Shown: positions 45,748-55,617 of the stretch, piece after piece
Numbering within the stretch: position 1 is the first letter of the stretch
How the letters are laid out: every line of letters starts with the position of its first letter
Source: Aquamicrobium sp. LC103
GTDB taxonomy: Bacteria > Pseudomonadota > Alphaproteobacteria > Rhizobiales > Rhizobiaceae
Assembly: GCF_001014615.2 (NCBI RefSeq)
Contig: NZ_LBCQ02000011.1
Location: forward strand, 1 to 64,000
Direction of reading: 5' to 3'
DNA: 64,000 nucleotides
Program-made: the position numbers and the translations under genes
Notes under the pieces: generated by a model
What the model saw: only the letters and a program-made list of their open reading frames with translations
Told to the model about the DNA's origin: nothing
The model's database searches: none

Positions 45748-45834
45748 ATGAATGAAACGAATTCATGGAAGGTCGTATGGGCGGCCGTGCTCGTGGCGTT
45801 GATCGCGGGCCTTTACACAATGGCCGCCGAGTAG
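45748..45834 (+). CDS. 28-residue single-pass membrane peptide
   Basis: ATG at 45748 opens a 28-codon frame (MNETNSWKVVWAAVLVALIA, ending in GLYTMAAE) that stops at 45834. It has a short polar start, one hydrophobic helix and an acidic end. A very strong ribosome site (AGGGAGGAAG) lies three to twelve bases upstream, far better than chance for such a short frame. TTGACG at 45687 could be a -35 box. Small membrane peptides of this kind often tune transporters or sensors; none is obvious nearby. Confidence 0.65.
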   Translation: MNETNSWKVVWAAVLVALIAGLYTMAAE

Positions 45835-45915
45835 GCGTTACGCGCCTGGAACAGCGTGGGAAGCCGGCAAAGGCGCGATCCCTTCAGGGGCGCGTCATGC
45901 CGGCTGTGCGCCGTC

Positions 45916-46479
45916 CTATTGCTCCATGACCAGCGCGCCCTGCTCGACCCGGTAGGATTTCAGCCGACTGAGAAAGCTGATCCCTATCAGCGTGCCGGAA
46001 AGTGCCGAATCTTCGAGGACGACCGCCTGCACGTCGGCGAGATCTATCCTGCCGATCTGGATCCTGTCGATCATGGCGCCGGCGGCGCGCGTCCTGCCGT
46101 TGGCGGTGTCGATCTCGTGGCGGAAGTCGGAGGATGCGAGATCGAGGCCGATGCGCCGCGCCGTCGAGCGGTTGATGGCGACATAGGTCGCGCCGGTGTC
46201 GATCATCGCCTCGACATTCCGCCCGTTCAGCTTGAAGCCGGAGGTGAAATGTCCCGAGCGGTCGGACGCGAGCCGCACCTTCCTGCCCGGCAGGATTTGC
46301 GCCGCCCCATCGATGGCGTCCCGGTGCTTAACGACCGCGGAAACCGGAGCGGGCGCGGGCTCGCCACCCAGCGCGAGGCGCATCAGCCCCTCCAGCAGCG
46401 CCGGGTTCGATTCATGAAGGATCGGCACGAAAGCCGCCATTGCGGCAACCGTTCCGGCCATGACGAGTTTCTGCAGCAT
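45916..46479 (-). CDS. Membrane-anchored retropepsin-like aspartic protease (TIGR02281 type)
   Basis: 187 residues with one N-terminal helix (MLQKLVMAGTVAAMAAFVPI). The domain has the single-Asp site AMIDTGATYVAINRSTARRI and a late GISFLSRLKSYRVEQGALVM, as in clan AA family TIGR02281, common in alphaproteobacteria. Probably periplasmic-facing; substrate unknown. The start at 46479 removes an unlikely basic extension. Convergent with the 28-codon gene, divergent from mgsA. Confidence 0.85.
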   Translation of the reverse strand: MLQKLVMAGTVAAMAAFVPILHESNPALLEGLMRLALGGEPAPAPVSAVVKHRDAIDGAAQILPGRKVRLASDRSGHFTSGFKLNGRNVEAMIDTGATYVAINRSTARRIGLDLASSDFRHEIDTANGRTRAAGAMIDRIQIGRIDLADVQAVVLEDSALSGTLIGISFLSRLKSYRVEQGALVMEQ

Positions 46480-46587
46480 CGCGCACCTGTTTGCGCGGGC
46501 GAGGATGAGGCAACGCGATGAGCGCGGGATTAACGGCGGCCGCCACTGTCGCGGCATGGTTAAGGCGCGGTGTTCGCGCGCCCTTCC

Positions 46588-46617
46588 TTGACAATCCGGG
46601 CATTGCGACACTAAACC
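46588..46617 (+). promoter_or_regulatory. Candidate promoter of mgsA-glk-ABC-dapB
   Basis: TTGACA at 46588-46593 and ACTAAACC at 46610-46617 (an alphaproteobacterial-looking -10, spacing 17 to the CTAAAC) lie 31 bases before the mgsA start. Confidence 0.45.
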
Positions 46618-46648
46618 GATTTAATTTCCCAACCCGCCGGAGGATCGA

Positions 46649-47044
46649 TTGGCGAACGGACCGCGCCTGGCGCTGATCGCGCACGACCAGAAGAAGGACG
46701 ACCTCGTCGCCTTCGCCGTGAAGCATGCCGATTTCCTGTCCGCCTGCGATCTCGTGGCGACGGGAACGACCGGGCAAAGGGTCGCCGACGCCAGCGGCCT
46801 TGCGGTGAGGCGGCTGAAGAGCGGCCCGCTCGGCGGCGACCAGCAGATCGGCGCCCTGATCGCGGAAGCGCGGATCGACGCGGTGATCTTCCTCGTCGAC
46901 CCGCTGACGCCGCTGCCGCACGATGTCGACGTGAAGGCGCTGATGCGCCTCGCGATCGTCTATGATATTCCCCTCGCGCTCAATCTCGCCACGGCGGAGA
47001 TCGTGCTCGGCCATTTCGTGGCGGGCTTGCGCGAGGGCGAGTGA
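46649..47044 (+). CDS. mgsA: Methylglyoxal synthase
   Basis: Converts dihydroxyacetone phosphate to methylglyoxal, relieving phosphate-limited or overfed glycolysis. The 131-residue protein has [17 protein letters not shown], the TGTTGQRV phosphate loop, [15 protein letters not shown] and [20 protein letters not shown]. The TTG start has GGAGGATCG just upstream. It overlaps glk by four bases, so both are made together. Some annotations call this group methylglyoxal synthase-like. Confidence 0.95.
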   Translation: MANGPRLALIAHDQKKDDLVAFAVKHADFLSACDLVATGTTGQRVADASGLAVRRLKSGPLGGDQQIGALIAEARIDAVIFLVDPLTPLPHDVDVKALMRLAIVYDIPLALNLATAEIVLGHFVAGLREGE

Positions 47045-48102
47045 CACAACGCGAGACAGAACCGGCAGCGCAAATGGCATATCAGAACGAAGAAGTGGCC
47101 ACGCTGAAATTTCCCGTCCTCATCGGCGATATCGGCGGCACCAATGCGCGCTTCGCGATCCTGGTGGATTCCTACGCGGAGCCGAAGGCTTTTCCGAACG
47201 TGCGCACGGCGGATTTCGCCACCATCGACGAGGCGATCCAGACGGCTATCCTCGACCGCACCTCGATCCTGCCGCGTTCGGCCCTGCTGGCGGTGGCCGG
47301 GCCGGTCGACGGCGACGAGATCGACCTGACCAATTGCGACTGGGTGGTGCGGCCGAAGCAGATGTTCGAAAGCCTGGGGCTCGAGGAGATCGTGGTGCTC
47401 AACGACTTCGAGGCACAGGCGCTCGCCGTCGTCGCGCTCGGTCCCGAGCACATGGAGAAGATCGGCGGCGGCGAACGCGACGAGGCGGCCGGGCGCGTGG
47501 TGCTCGGTCCCGGCACGGGCCTCGGCGTCGCCGGGCTGGTGCATGCCCGGCACATGTGGATACCGGTGCCCGGCGAAGGCGGCCACATGGACATCGGCCC
47601 GCGCACCCCGCGCGACCACGAGGTCTGGCCGAACATCGAGCCGATCGAGGACCGCATCTCGGGCGAGCAGATCCTGTGCGGGCGCGGACTGGTGAACGTC
47701 TACCGCGCCGTGGCCAAGACCGACGGCGAGGAAGCGGTCCTCTCGACACCCGCCGAGGTGACCAGCGCGGCGCTCGCCGGCAGCGACCCGGTGGCGGTGG
47801 AAGCGCTGAAGCTTTTCGTCACCTGCCTCGGCCGCACCGCCGGCGACCTCGCGCTCGTCTTCATGAGCCGCGGCGGTGTCTATCTGACCGGCGGGATCGC
47901 CCAGAAAATAGTTCCCGCGCTGACGAATGGCGATTTCCGCGCCGCCTTCGACGACAAGGCGCCACACCGTCAGCTCATGGAGACGATGCCGGTCTATGTG
48001 ATCACGCATCCGCTCGCGGCGCTGACCGGGCTTGCGGCCTATGCCCGCACGCCGGCTCGCTTCGGCGTGGAGACCGACGGACGGCGTTGGCGGAAAGGCT
48101 GA
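47041..48102 (+). CDS. glk: Glucokinase
   Basis: ATP-dependent phosphorylation of glucose to glucose-6-phosphate. The 353-residue protein has [40 protein letters not shown] and the substrate block [19 protein letters not shown] with [11 protein letters not shown], all typical of the bacterial Glk group. The GTG at 47041 overlaps the mgsA stop; the ATG at 47074 is an alternative. Placing it with mgsA suggests joint control of upper and lower glycolytic flux. Confidence 0.95.
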   Translation: MTQRETEPAAQMAYQNEEVATLKFPVLIGDIGGTNARFAILVDSYAEPKAFPNVRTADFATIDEAIQTAILDRTSILPRSALLAVAGPVDGDEIDLTNCDWVVRPKQMFESLGLEEIVVLNDFEAQALAVVALGPEHMEKIGGGERDEAAGRVVLGPGTGLGVAGLVHARHMWIPVPGEGGHMDIGPRTPRDHEVWPNIEPIEDRISGEQILCGRGLVNVYRAVAKTDGEEAVLSTPAEVTSAALAGSDPVAVEALKLFVTCLGRTAGDLALVFMSRGGVYLTGGIAQKIVPALTNGDFRAAFDDKAPHRQLMETMPVYVITHPLAALTGLAAYARTPARFGVETDGRRWRKG

Positions 48103-48289
48103 ACCCTTTCGACCGCGCGGGCATCAGGGGCGGGGACGCGACGCTCGCGCGCCGTTCGGCGTCAGGGCAGACGCGTCGCCCGAGGCGATTTGTCGATTGC
48201 ATGATGCGCCGCCAGAGGGCATAGGCATGCGCTGACGGCGGAAATGTCCCGATTTCGGCCGTGCGGATGCGAACGAGAGACAAGGCGCC

Positions 48290-50128
48290 TTGGCATCAGC
48301 CAATACCAAAGAGAAACCCGCGCCCGGCGAGATCGTCGCCGTTCTGAGGCGCGTGCTTTCCGAGAATGCGCGGGAATATCTGCCGCTCTACGGCCTCGCG
48401 GTGCTGTGCCTGCTCGCGATCGCCGGCGCCACCGCCTTCATCCCCTGGGTGATGAGGCCGCTCATCGACGACGTGTTCTACAGGGGCGATTTCGGCCTCA
48501 TCCCGCTGATCTGCGCAGCCGTGGCCGGCGTCTTCGTGGTGCGCGGACTGGCCACCTACGGCCAGGCGGTCATCCTCGCCAAGATCGGCAACAATCTCGT
48601 CGCGCGCTACCAGCAGCGCATCTTCGACCATCTGATGAGGCTCGGGCTCGACTTCTACACCGACACGCGCTCGGGGCGGCTCGCCGCCCAGATCAACGAG
48701 AACGTGCTCGGCGTCCGCGACATGCTCAGCATGACGCTGAAGTCGATCGCCGGCGACGCCGTGCTGCTCGTCGCGCTGGTGGGTGCGATGATCGCGCTCG
48801 ATCCCGTCCTGTCGGCGATCGCTCTGCTGATCGGCCCGCCGCTGATCTTCGTCGTCAACAAGATCATGCGCCGGCTGCGCCGCGTCGCCCGCGCCTCGGT
48901 GGAGGTGAACGCACGTCTCGTCGGCGCCATGCAGGAGGCGACGCAAGGCATCGCCATCGTCAAGGCGTTCACGATGGAGGAGCAGCTTTCCGCGAAGCTG
49001 TCGCAACTCATCGCGGAAGCCGAGAGCCAGGCGAACAAGATCGCCCGCGTTTCCGAGCGCGTCACGCCGATCTCGGAAATCCTCGCGGGCTTCGCGATCG
49101 CCGGCGTGATCGGCTATGCGGCCTACCGCGCCTCGGTGGGCGGCGAGCCGCCGGGCTCGGTCTTCGCCTTCATCACCGCGCTGCTTCTCGCCTACGATCC
49201 GGCGCGCCGGCTCGCGCGCGTGCAGGTCGGCCTGGAGCGCTCGCTGGTCAACGCCCGCATGATCTACGAACTGCTCGACATCAAGCCCCACCAGCGCGAC
49301 ATGCCCGGCGCGAAGGAACTGGACGTCGGCAAGGGCGAAATCCGGCTCGATCGCATCTCCTTCGGCTACGCGCCCGGCCTGCCGGTGCTGCACGAGGTGA
49401 GTTTCCGCGCCGCGGCAGGCAAGACGACGGCGATCGTCGGTGGTTCGGGTGCCGGAAAATCGACGCTGGTCGTGCTGCTGCAGCGCTTCTACGACGTGGA
49501 AGGCGGCGCGATCCTCATCGACGGGCAGAACATCGCCGAGGTGACCAAGCATTCGCTGCGCCGGCAGATCGCCTATGTCTCGCAGCACCCCTATCTCTTC
49601 GAGGGCTCGGTACGCGACAACATCCGCTACGGCCGGCCGGACGCCACGGACGCCGAGATCGAGGAGGCGGCGCGGCTGGCGCATGCGGACGAATTCATCC
49701 GCCAGATGCCGGAAGGCTACGACACGCTGGTCGGCGAGAACGGCGTGACGCTTTCCGGCGGGCAGCGCCAGCGCCTGTCGATCGCCCGCGCCATCGTGCG
49801 CAACGCGCCGATCCTGCTTCTGGACGAGGCGACCTCGGCGCTCGACAATGAATCGGAGGCGCGCGTGCAGGAGGCGCTGGACGAGATCATGAAGTCGAAG
49901 ACGACGATCGTGATCGCGCATCGGTTGTCGACCGTCGTCGATGCCGACCACATCGTGGTGATGGAGGAAGGCCGCGTCGCCGAGGAGGGCACCCACCGCA
50001 GCCTCGCCAGCCGCAAGGATGGGCTCTACGCGCGTTTCCACCGGCTGCAAAGCGAGCGCGGACTGGGCCTCGTCGACGATGCCGCCATGGCGGGCGAGGC
50101 CGCCTTTGACAGGGAGAACGTGAAATGA
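48290..50128 (+). CDS. ABC transporter, fused permease and ATP-binding (MsbA-like exporter)
   Basis: 612-residue half-transporter. Six transmembrane helices fill about residues 25-310, followed by the nucleotide-binding domain: Walker [17 protein letters not shown]-loop [14 protein letters not shown], signature [15 protein letters not shown] and Walker [13 protein letters not shown]. Likely a lipid or drug exporter of the MsbA/LipidA type working as a dimer. The TTG at 48290 follows GAGAGACAAGG. Its stop overlaps the dapB start (ATGA). Confidence 0.93.
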   Translation: MASANTKEKPAPGEIVAVLRRVLSENAREYLPLYGLAVLCLLAIAGATAFIPWVMRPLIDDVFYRGDFGLIPLICAAVAGVFVVRGLATYGQAVILAKIGNNLVARYQQRIFDHLMRLGLDFYTDTRSGRLAAQINENVLGVRDMLSMTLKSIAGDAVLLVALVGAMIALDPVLSAIALLIGPPLIFVVNKIMRRLRRVARASVEVNARLVGAMQEATQGIAIVKAFTMEEQLSAKLSQLIAEAESQANKIARVSERVTPISEILAGFAIAGVIGYAAYRASVGGEPPGSVFAFITALLLAYDPARRLARVQVGLERSLVNARMIYELLDIKPHQRDMPGAKELDVGKGEIRLDRISFGYAPGLPVLHEVSFRAAAGKTTAIVGGSGAGKSTLVVLLQRFYDVEGGAILIDGQNIAEVTKHSLRRQIAYVSQHPYLFEGSVRDNIRYGRPDATDAEIEEAARLAHADEFIRQMPEGYDTLVGENGVTLSGGQRQRLSIARAIVRNAPILLLDEATSALDNESEARVQEALDEIMKSKTTIVIAHRLSTVVDADHIVVMEEGRVAEEGTHRSLASRKDGLYARFHRLQSERGLGLVDDAAMAGEAAFDRENVK

Positions 50129-50931
50129 CCATGGGTCTTGTCGTCGTGGGAGCAGCCGGCCGCATGGGCCAGACGCTGGTGCGCGCGATCCACGACACGC
50201 CGGAAGTCCATCTTGCCGGCGCGGTCGAGCGACACGGTTCGCCCGATGTCGGGCGGGATGTCGGCGAGCTTGCCGGCATCGGCGCCTGCGGCGTGGCGAT
50301 CACCGACAACCCGCTGGCCGCCTTCGCCAAGGCCGATGGCGTGCTCGACTTCACCGCGCCTGCGGCGAGCGTCGAATTCGCCGGCTATGCCGCGCAGGCG
50401 CGCATCGTGCACGTGATCGGCACCACCGGTTGCTCGGGCGAGGACGAGGAGAAATTCGCCGCCGCCGCCCGCCACGCCACGATCGTGAAGTCGGGCAATA
50501 TGAGCCTTGGCGTCAATCTGCTGGCCGCGCTGGTGGAGCAGGCCGCGCATGCGCTGGCCGCGGCCGATTTCGACATCGAGATTCTCGAAATGCATCATCG
50601 CCGCAAGGTCGACGCGCCTTCGGGCACCGCCCTGCTGCTCGGCCAGGCGGCCGCGCGCGGGCGCGAAATCTCGCTTGCCGAAAAGAGCGTCCGCGTTCGC
50701 GACGGCCACACCGGTGCCCGCGAGGAAGGCACGGTCGGCTTCGCGACGCTGCGCGGCGGCACGGTGGTGGGCGACCATTCGGTGATCTTCGCCGGCGCCG
50801 GCGAGCGGATCGAGCTTTCGCACCGTGCCGAGGACCGCTCGCTGTTCGCCCAGGGCGCGATCAAGGCGGCGCTGTGGGCGCGCGATAGGAAGCCCGGCCT
50901 CTATTCCATGCGCGACGTGCTGGGGCTCTAG
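50125..50931 (+). CDS. dapB: 4-hydroxy-tetrahydrodipicolinate reductase
   Basis: NAD(P)H-dependent step of lysine and diaminopimelate synthesis, needed for peptidoglycan. The nucleotide motif GAAGRMGQ is at residues 9-16; the catalytic loop is [19 protein letters not shown] and [19 protein letters not shown] follows. 268 residues, coupled to the ABC gene and followed after 58 bases by gpmA, an order common in rhizobia. Confidence 0.96.
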   Translation: MTMGLVVVGAAGRMGQTLVRAIHDTPEVHLAGAVERHGSPDVGRDVGELAGIGACGVAITDNPLAAFAKADGVLDFTAPAASVEFAGYAAQARIVHVIGTTGCSGEDEEKFAAAARHATIVKSGNMSLGVNLLAALVEQAAHALAAADFDIEILEMHHRRKVDAPSGTALLLGQAAARGREISLAEKSVRVRDGHTGAREEGTVGFATLRGGTVVGDHSVIFAGAGERIELSHRAEDRSLFAQGAIKAALWARDRKPGLYSMRDVLGL

Positions 50932-50989
50932 ATCCACGACCCGGCCTCCGGTCTCGCCGACAAGCAACTTCACCCAACAGGAGCATCAG

Positions 50990-51610
50990 ATGTCAGGAAC
51001 GCTCGTTCTCGTCCGCCACGGCCAAAGCGAATGGAACTTGAAGAACCTCTTCACCGGCTGGCGCGATCCCGGCCTGACCGAGCAGGGCCATGCGGAGGCG
51101 AAATCGGCGGGCGCCAAGCTCAAGGCGCGTGGAATGCGCTTCGACATCGCCTTCACCTCGGTGCTGTCGCGCGCCCAGGTGACCTGCCAGCACATTCTCG
51201 ACGCGGTCGGCCAGGGCGACCTCGATACCGTGCGCAACCTCGCGCTCAACGAGCGCGACTATGGCGAGCTGTCGGGCCTGAACAAGGACGACGCGCGCGC
51301 CAAGTGGGGCGAGGAGCAGGTGCATGTGTGGCGCCGCTCCTACGACGTGCCGCCGCCCGGCGGCGAGAGCCTGCGCGACACCGGCGCGCGCGTGTGGCCC
51401 TATTACATGCACGACGTCCAGCCGCACGTGCTGCGCGGCGAGACCGTGCTGGTGGCCGCCCACGGCAATTCGCTGCGCGCGCTGATCATGGCGCTGGACG
51501 GGCTGAGCAGCGAGGAAGTGATCAAGCTCGAGCTCGGAACCGGCGTCCCGGTGATCTACAAACTCAACGCCGATTCGACCGTCGCCTCCAAGGAAGTGCT
51601 TTCCCACTGA
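50990..51610 (+). CDS. gpmA: 2,3-bisphosphoglycerate-dependent phosphoglycerate mutase
   Basis: Interconverts 3- and 2-phosphoglycerate. The catalytic His10 is in [20 protein letters not shown] and the second His in [13 protein letters not shown]. The 206-residue length is the short form usual in alphaproteobacteria. ACAGGAG lies seven bases before the ATG. The tRNA-Leu gene follows. Confidence 0.97.
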   Translation: MSGTLVLVRHGQSEWNLKNLFTGWRDPGLTEQGHAEAKSAGAKLKARGMRFDIAFTSVLSRAQVTCQHILDAVGQGDLDTVRNLALNERDYGELSGLNKDDARAKWGEEQVHVWRRSYDVPPPGGESLRDTGARVWPYYMHDVQPHVLRGETVLVAAHGNSLRALIMALDGLSSEEVIKLELGTGVPVIYKLNADSTVASKEVLSH

Positions 51611-51648
51611 GAGCGCACAACTAATCGTCACGAAGCGAAGAAATCGCG

Positions 51649-51676
51649 TTGACACTTCAAGCGTGCCCGCTTACAT
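51649..51676 (+). promoter_or_regulatory. Candidate promoter of tRNA-Leu
   Basis: TTGACA (51649-51654) and TTACAT (51671-51676), spacing 16, lie 15 bases before the tRNA. The -35 is perfect, the -10 weak. Confidence 0.5.
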
Positions 51677-51690
51677 CAGCGGCGCACCTA

Positions 51691-51775
51691 GCCCAGGTGG
51701 CGGAATTGGTAGACGCGCACGGTTCAGGTCCGTGTGCCGCGAGGCGTGGAGGTTCGAGTCCTCTCCTGGGCACCA
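51691..51775 (+). tRNA. tRNA-Leu (CAG)
   Basis: An 85-base class II tRNA. The acceptor arms GCCCAGG and CCTGGGC pair fully, the anticodon arm is CACGG-TTCAGGT-CCGTG with anticodon CAG at 51725-51727, and GGTTCGAGTCC is the T arm. The discriminator A and CCA are encoded. A long variable arm (TGCCGCGAGGCGT region) is consistent with leucine. It decodes CUG, a frequent codon in GC-rich genomes. Confidence 0.97.
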
Positions 51776-52083
51776 TGATTTCAAGCGGCCTTTCGGCCCT
51801 TGTCTCGGTCCACCTCTTCAAGCTGCGGAAATGGCGCCATGGGGTGCCTTCCGGCCCGTATCTGGAAAGGCTCGCTTTCCTCCCTTCGGCCGGCGGCGAG
51901 CCTTCGGATGGGTATGATCCGAAACAGCGTTGAGACGCGTTGTAACCGTTTCCACCCATGCAGCAGCCTAACGGGCACTTTGTCGCAAACATTTGAGCCG
52001 CGCAGATGGACAGTGTCGTTTGCGGTTGCAATTTTCCTCCGGCTGGCCATCCCGATCCACCTGGCCAGGGAGGAGAAACGACG
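51776..52083. other. 308-bp stretch after tRNA-Leu without a supported gene
   Basis: Starts with a short CAAG-GGCC...GGCC-CTTG hairpin at about 51783-51801 that could end the tRNA transcript. The rest holds only unsupported frames. I looked for integrase fragments or a repeated tRNA 3' end and saw neither. The end of the stretch contains the leader of the SGNH hydrolase gene with its strong ribosome site. Confidence 0.5.
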
Positions 52084-52854
52084 ATGCTTTTCAGGTCTTT
52101 CGCGGGCATTGCCGCCGCGCTCACCATCACGCTTTCAACCGCCGCCTTCTCGCAGGAGGTTGATGAGCCCCGGCAGATTCTGTTCGTTGGCAACAGCTAT
52201 TTCTATTACAACGACAGCCTGCACAACCATGTGAGCCGGCTGCTGCAGGAGGCACAGGGCCTGCCCGGCAGCGATCTGCGTTATCGCTCCATCACCATTT
52301 CGGGCGGTTCGCTCTCCCATCATCCGATCGCGCACTATCTGACCGAAAACGCCGTAGGCTACGACACTCCGTTCGATGTCGTAATCCTGCAGGGCCATAG
52401 CGCCGCGGCGAATTCCGACAGCCGCAGGGCGGCGTTTCGCGATGCGGTCATCGCGGCCGACGGCTTGATCCGCCGGCATGGCGCCCGCACGGCGCTCTAC
52501 ATGACCCACGCCTATGCGGAAGGGCACGACAGCTACGATGCGGAAGGCACGAACCGCCTCGCCGACCTGTATTCGAAGGTCGGGGCGGAGATCGACGCCG
52601 CCGTCATCCCGGTGGGGCTGGCGTTCGAGGAAGCGAAGCGCCGACGGCCGGATATCGAGCTTCACGTCGAATTCGACCATAGCCACCCCAGTCTTCTGGG
52701 CACCTATCTCGCCGCGGCGACCACCTATGCAACCCTTTACGAGGCAAGCCCCGTGGGGCTGAGCTACGACTATTACGGCCGCATCGACGCCGAGGACGTC
52801 GCCTTCCTTCAACAGGTCGCGGCGGACACGGTGGAGACATTCCAGGCGCGGTGA
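52084..52854 (+). CDS. Exported SGNH/GDSL-type hydrolase
   Basis: 256 residues with a signal peptide (MLFRSFAGIAAALTITLSTA, cleavage near AFSQ). The catalytic Ser lies in ILFVGNSYFYYNDSLHNHVS and the Asp/His pair in VEFDHSHPSLLGTYLAA, as in SGNH hydrolases. Likely a periplasmic esterase or deacetylase acting on sugars or lipids. AGGGAGGAGA just ahead of the ATG fixes the start. Transcribed alone. Confidence 0.88.
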   Translation: MLFRSFAGIAAALTITLSTAAFSQEVDEPRQILFVGNSYFYYNDSLHNHVSRLLQEAQGLPGSDLRYRSITISGGSLSHHPIAHYLTENAVGYDTPFDVVILQGHSAAANSDSRRAAFRDAVIAADGLIRRHGARTALYMTHAYAEGHDSYDAEGTNRLADLYSKVGAEIDAAVIPVGLAFEEAKRRRPDIELHVEFDHSHPSLLGTYLAAATTYATLYEASPVGLSYDYYGRIDAEDVAFLQQVAADTVETFQAR

Positions 52855-52903
52855 CGGCATCGGCCATCCGCCTCGCGATCCGCGGCAGCGGCCCGGCTCG
52901 ATC

Positions 52904-53530
52904 TCATGAAACGAGGACGAGGCCGGTCGCCGCCAGCGCCGCGATCCAGATCAGGTCGAGATTGATCCAGCCGCGGCGCAGGAGCGCCACGCCCACCCAT
53001 TCATACACCGCGATCGCGATCACCGCCGTCACGGCGAGCATGGTGCCCATGTGCACCGCGACCGCGGCGAGGGAGACCGGCAGGGCGTTCGCCGTGAAGA
53101 GTTCGCTTGCCGGCGACGCCGTCAGGCAGAGCGGGATGACGACCGGGACGAGCATCAGCCCGGCGCCATGGCCCGTCGCCATTAGGAACGACCACGCACC
53201 GAGGCCGACCATGCCCGTGCGCATGCCGACGCGCACACGATGGCGGTGTCCGTAAAGGGCGTAGTAGGCGGCCCATCCGAGCAGCACGGTGCCCGCCGCC
53301 AGATTCAGTGAATGTGGCTCGAGGACGAGTCCGAGCGCCACCACCACGGCAAGCACGGCGGCGATGGAAACGGCGTGGCCGGCCGCGATCGGGAAGAGCG
53401 ACAGCCACACCACTCGCCGGCTGTTGCGGTTGAGCCCCAGCGCGACCGCGAAAAGCCAGCCCATGGCGGGATTGACGCCATGGAACGCGCCGAGGCCGGC
53501 GAGCACGAGCCAGGGCGTCATTTCCGTCAT
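52904..53530 (-). CDS. Membrane protein, NicO/UreH-like, partner of the methanethiol oxidase gene
   Basis: 208 residues, about six helices. The first helix holds GAFHGVNPAMGWLFAVALGL and later GHAVSIAAVLAVV and MATGHGAGLML add histidines in the membrane, recalling metal-transporting NicO/HoxN or UreH proteins, though the HX4DH signature is absent. It lies 28 bases after the selenium-binding protein gene in the same direction, so the two are co-transcribed. A metal or sulfur-compound role is inference. Confidence 0.72.
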   Translation of the reverse strand: MTEMTPWLVLAGLGAFHGVNPAMGWLFAVALGLNRNSRRVVWLSLFPIAAGHAVSIAAVLAVVVALGLVLEPHSLNLAAGTVLLGWAAYYALYGHRHRVRVGMRTGMVGLGAWSFLMATGHGAGLMLVPVVIPLCLTASPASELFTANALPVSLAAVAVHMGTMLAVTAVIAIAVYEWVGVALLRRGWINLDLIWIAALAATGLVLVS

Positions 53531-53558
53531 CGCTCAGCGACCGCCTGCAACGCACCGG

Positions 53559-54953
53559 TCACGGATAGCAATAGGAATCCGAAGAGCAATCGCCGCCCTC
53601 CAGGCGCACCTGGTGCGGCCGATGGCCCTTGGGCCAGTCGACGAAGAAATTCTCGTCGAAGGCGATGCCGCCGTTCTCGCCGACGTCCAGCTTCACCATC
53701 CAGCCGTCGATGCCGTCGGGGTAGAATTGCGGGTCGATCGCGCCGTAGAGCGAGTTTGTGAAATAGACCCTCCTGCCGTCGCGGCTGATCTCGACCATTT
53801 GCGGGCCGCCGTTGAGCGCGCCGTTGACGGCCTTCGGATGGGTGGCCCTCGACACGATGCCGCCGATGCGAACCTTGCCGACGAGCCTTGGGTTCATCGG
53901 GTCCGACACATCGTATTGCAGCATGTCGCCGGTGCCCCAGCACGACACGTAGAGGAAGCGGTCGTCCATCGACAGGTCGATGTCGGTGACGAGCGGCGGA
54001 ACCGCCCCGAAGCCCTTCAGCATAGGCGGCAGATCGTCGGCGTCCGCCGGTTCCGCCGGGATGTCGATGATCTTCCGGACCGCCCATCGGTCGCCGTCGC
54101 GATACCAGGTCCAGATGGAGGCGGACAGGTCCTTCAGGCTGATGACGCAGCCGACGAAGCCGTACGCCTTTGTCGGGTCGTGCGCGGGCCGCAGCTCGAA
54201 GACGAGCTGGTATTCCTCGCCGAAATCGATCTCCTGCAGGTGCTTGCGCGTGTGCAGGTCCCAGAAATGCAGCCGTCGCCCGTATTTGCTGCCGAGAAGG
54301 ATCTCGGGCACGAGCCCTTCCTCGAACGTGTCCGGCGTTCCCCACTCGCTCGTCACCATCGTGTCGTGGCCGAGATGCCACCAGAAATCATAGGCGAGCT
54401 CCTGGGAACCCCGGTCGATCTCCCATTTGCCGAGAACGTCGAAGCTCACGGGGTCGAGCAGGAAGATGCCGCCGGGCCGCTTGCCCTCGGGATTGCCGAG
54501 CGCGTTGACGTAAATGCCCTCCGGTCCGCAATGGATGGTGTGGAGCCGCGAGTAGCCGGCCTTCTCCGCCACCTCCTCCGGCTCGATCACCCTGACGATC
54601 TGCGGGTTCCGGGGATCGGGCTTGGTGTCGATGATGTGCAGCCGCGACGAGCGGAGCCCCGGCACGACGAGGTAGCGCCGTTCCATATGCGGGTGCGGCG
54701 CGTTCGGGCACAGGCAGGACGAACAGGCGTTCCAGCCGAAATGATGCAGCTCGTCGCCGACATTCGGCATGTCGACCTGCCCGACGATCCGCGAATAGGT
54801 GGCGGACTTCGGGTCGACGTCGACCACCGCGATGGCGTCGGGCTTCCTGCGCTCCGGGTCGAAGGCAGCGACATAGGCGAGGTTTTCGGCGGGCGCCTTG
54901 GCCGCCATCCTCGGCGAGGGGTAGAACGAGGGATCGGGTTGCCAGGTTGCCAT
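53559..54953 (-). CDS. Selenium-binding protein family, methanethiol oxidase type
   Basis: 464-residue SBP56-family protein with its beta-propeller and the family blocks ELHHFGWNACSSCLCP, LHTIHCGPEGIYVNALGNPE, WGTPDTFEEGLVPEILLGSK and FYLYVSCWGTGDMLQYDVSDP-like repeats. Bacterial members (MtoX) oxidise methanethiol to formaldehyde, H2S and H2O2 with a copper cofactor; SELENBP1 does the same in humans. The ATG at 54953 has AAGGAGG six bases upstream. No signal peptide is visible, although some MtoX are periplasmic. Operon with the membrane protein. Confidence 0.88.
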   Translation of the reverse strand: MATWQPDPSFYPSPRMAAKAPAENLAYVAAFDPERRKPDAIAVVDVDPKSATYSRIVGQVDMPNVGDELHHFGWNACSSCLCPNAPHPHMERRYLVVPGLRSSRLHIIDTKPDPRNPQIVRVIEPEEVAEKAGYSRLHTIHCGPEGIYVNALGNPEGKRPGGIFLLDPVSFDVLGKWEIDRGSQELAYDFWWHLGHDTMVTSEWGTPDTFEEGLVPEILLGSKYGRRLHFWDLHTRKHLQEIDFGEEYQLVFELRPAHDPTKAYGFVGCVISLKDLSASIWTWYRDGDRWAVRKIIDIPAEPADADDLPPMLKGFGAVPPLVTDIDLSMDDRFLYVSCWGTGDMLQYDVSDPMNPRLVGKVRIGGIVSRATHPKAVNGALNGGPQMVEISRDGRRVYFTNSLYGAIDPQFYPDGIDGWMVKLDVGENGGIAFDENFFVDWPKGHRPHQVRLEGGDCSSDSYCYP

Positions 54954-55157
54954 GCTCATCCTCCTTGGATGCTATGCCCCCGACAGCGACGAGGTTAAAC
55001 CCGCAGCGCGGAATTGTCGCCCGAGCCATTATACTCCTTTTGGGGGGGAGGATCGACGAGTGGAATGCCGAAGAATCCACGGACCGCATCGGGGGAGGGG
55101 CCGGCGCTCCGCATTCGTCGCAGTGACAAGCCCCGCATGGCGTGGCATTAGGCTTTC

Positions 55158-55556
55158 ATGCACGGCATCAGGGGGATCATCGCTGACAGGTTCGTGGCCG
55201 GCCTCATGGCCGCGGCGCTGGCCTATTTTCTCCTGCTGCAGGGCCTTTTCGGCGCCTATGCGCAAACCGCGATGGCCGTCGCCGAGGGCGGGCCGGGCTT
55301 TGTCATCTGCTCTTCCTTCGGCGTTTCGGATCAGGGCACCGACCAGCCGGCGAAGAAGCTCGCCCATGATTGTTGCTCGACGGCGTGCCAGGCGGCCTGC
55401 TCTTCGCTGCCGGCTGTCTCGACGACCGCCGTCCCGGTCGAGTTCGACACGACGCTCGCTCCCGAGCAATGGCATGCCTCGCTTGCCGCGCGCGGGCCGC
55501 CGCCTGTCGTCGGCCTGATACCGAATCCCCGGGCACCTCCCCAAGTCTCCATCTGA
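55158..55556 (+). CDS. Cys-rich exported or membrane protein (DUF2946-like)
   Basis: 132 residues. One hydrophobic helix near the start (FVAGLMAAALAYFLLLQGLF) is followed by a small soluble part with DCCSTACQAACSS, a cluster of four close cysteines, and a Pro-rich end. Position and size resemble DUF2946-type proteins found beside copper or heme/iron transport genes. The PepSY gene follows after 61 bases. A metal-binding role is plausible, not shown. Confidence 0.7.
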   Translation: MHGIRGIIADRFVAGLMAAALAYFLLLQGLFGAYAQTAMAVAEGGPGFVICSSFGVSDQGTDQPAKKLAHDCCSTACQAACSSLPAVSTTAVPVEFDTTLAPEQWHASLAARGPPPVVGLIPNPRAPPQVSI

Positions 55557-55617
55557 CGTTCGAACCGAAGGCGAGTGCCCATGCGCTCGCCCGTCCTTGC
55601 GCATTTGGAGAACAATC

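Noticed and set aside
48103-48289. Small gene between glk and the ABC exporter
   Set aside because: Only short frames without ribosome sites; the space looks like plain leader sequence.
51691-52083. Integrated element at the tRNA-Leu 3' end
   Set aside because: No integrase fragment and no second copy of the tRNA 3' end could be found downstream.
53289-54998. 569-codon plus-strand frame
   Set aside because: Antisense to the selenium-binding protein gene and part of its partner; composition typical of a shadow frame.
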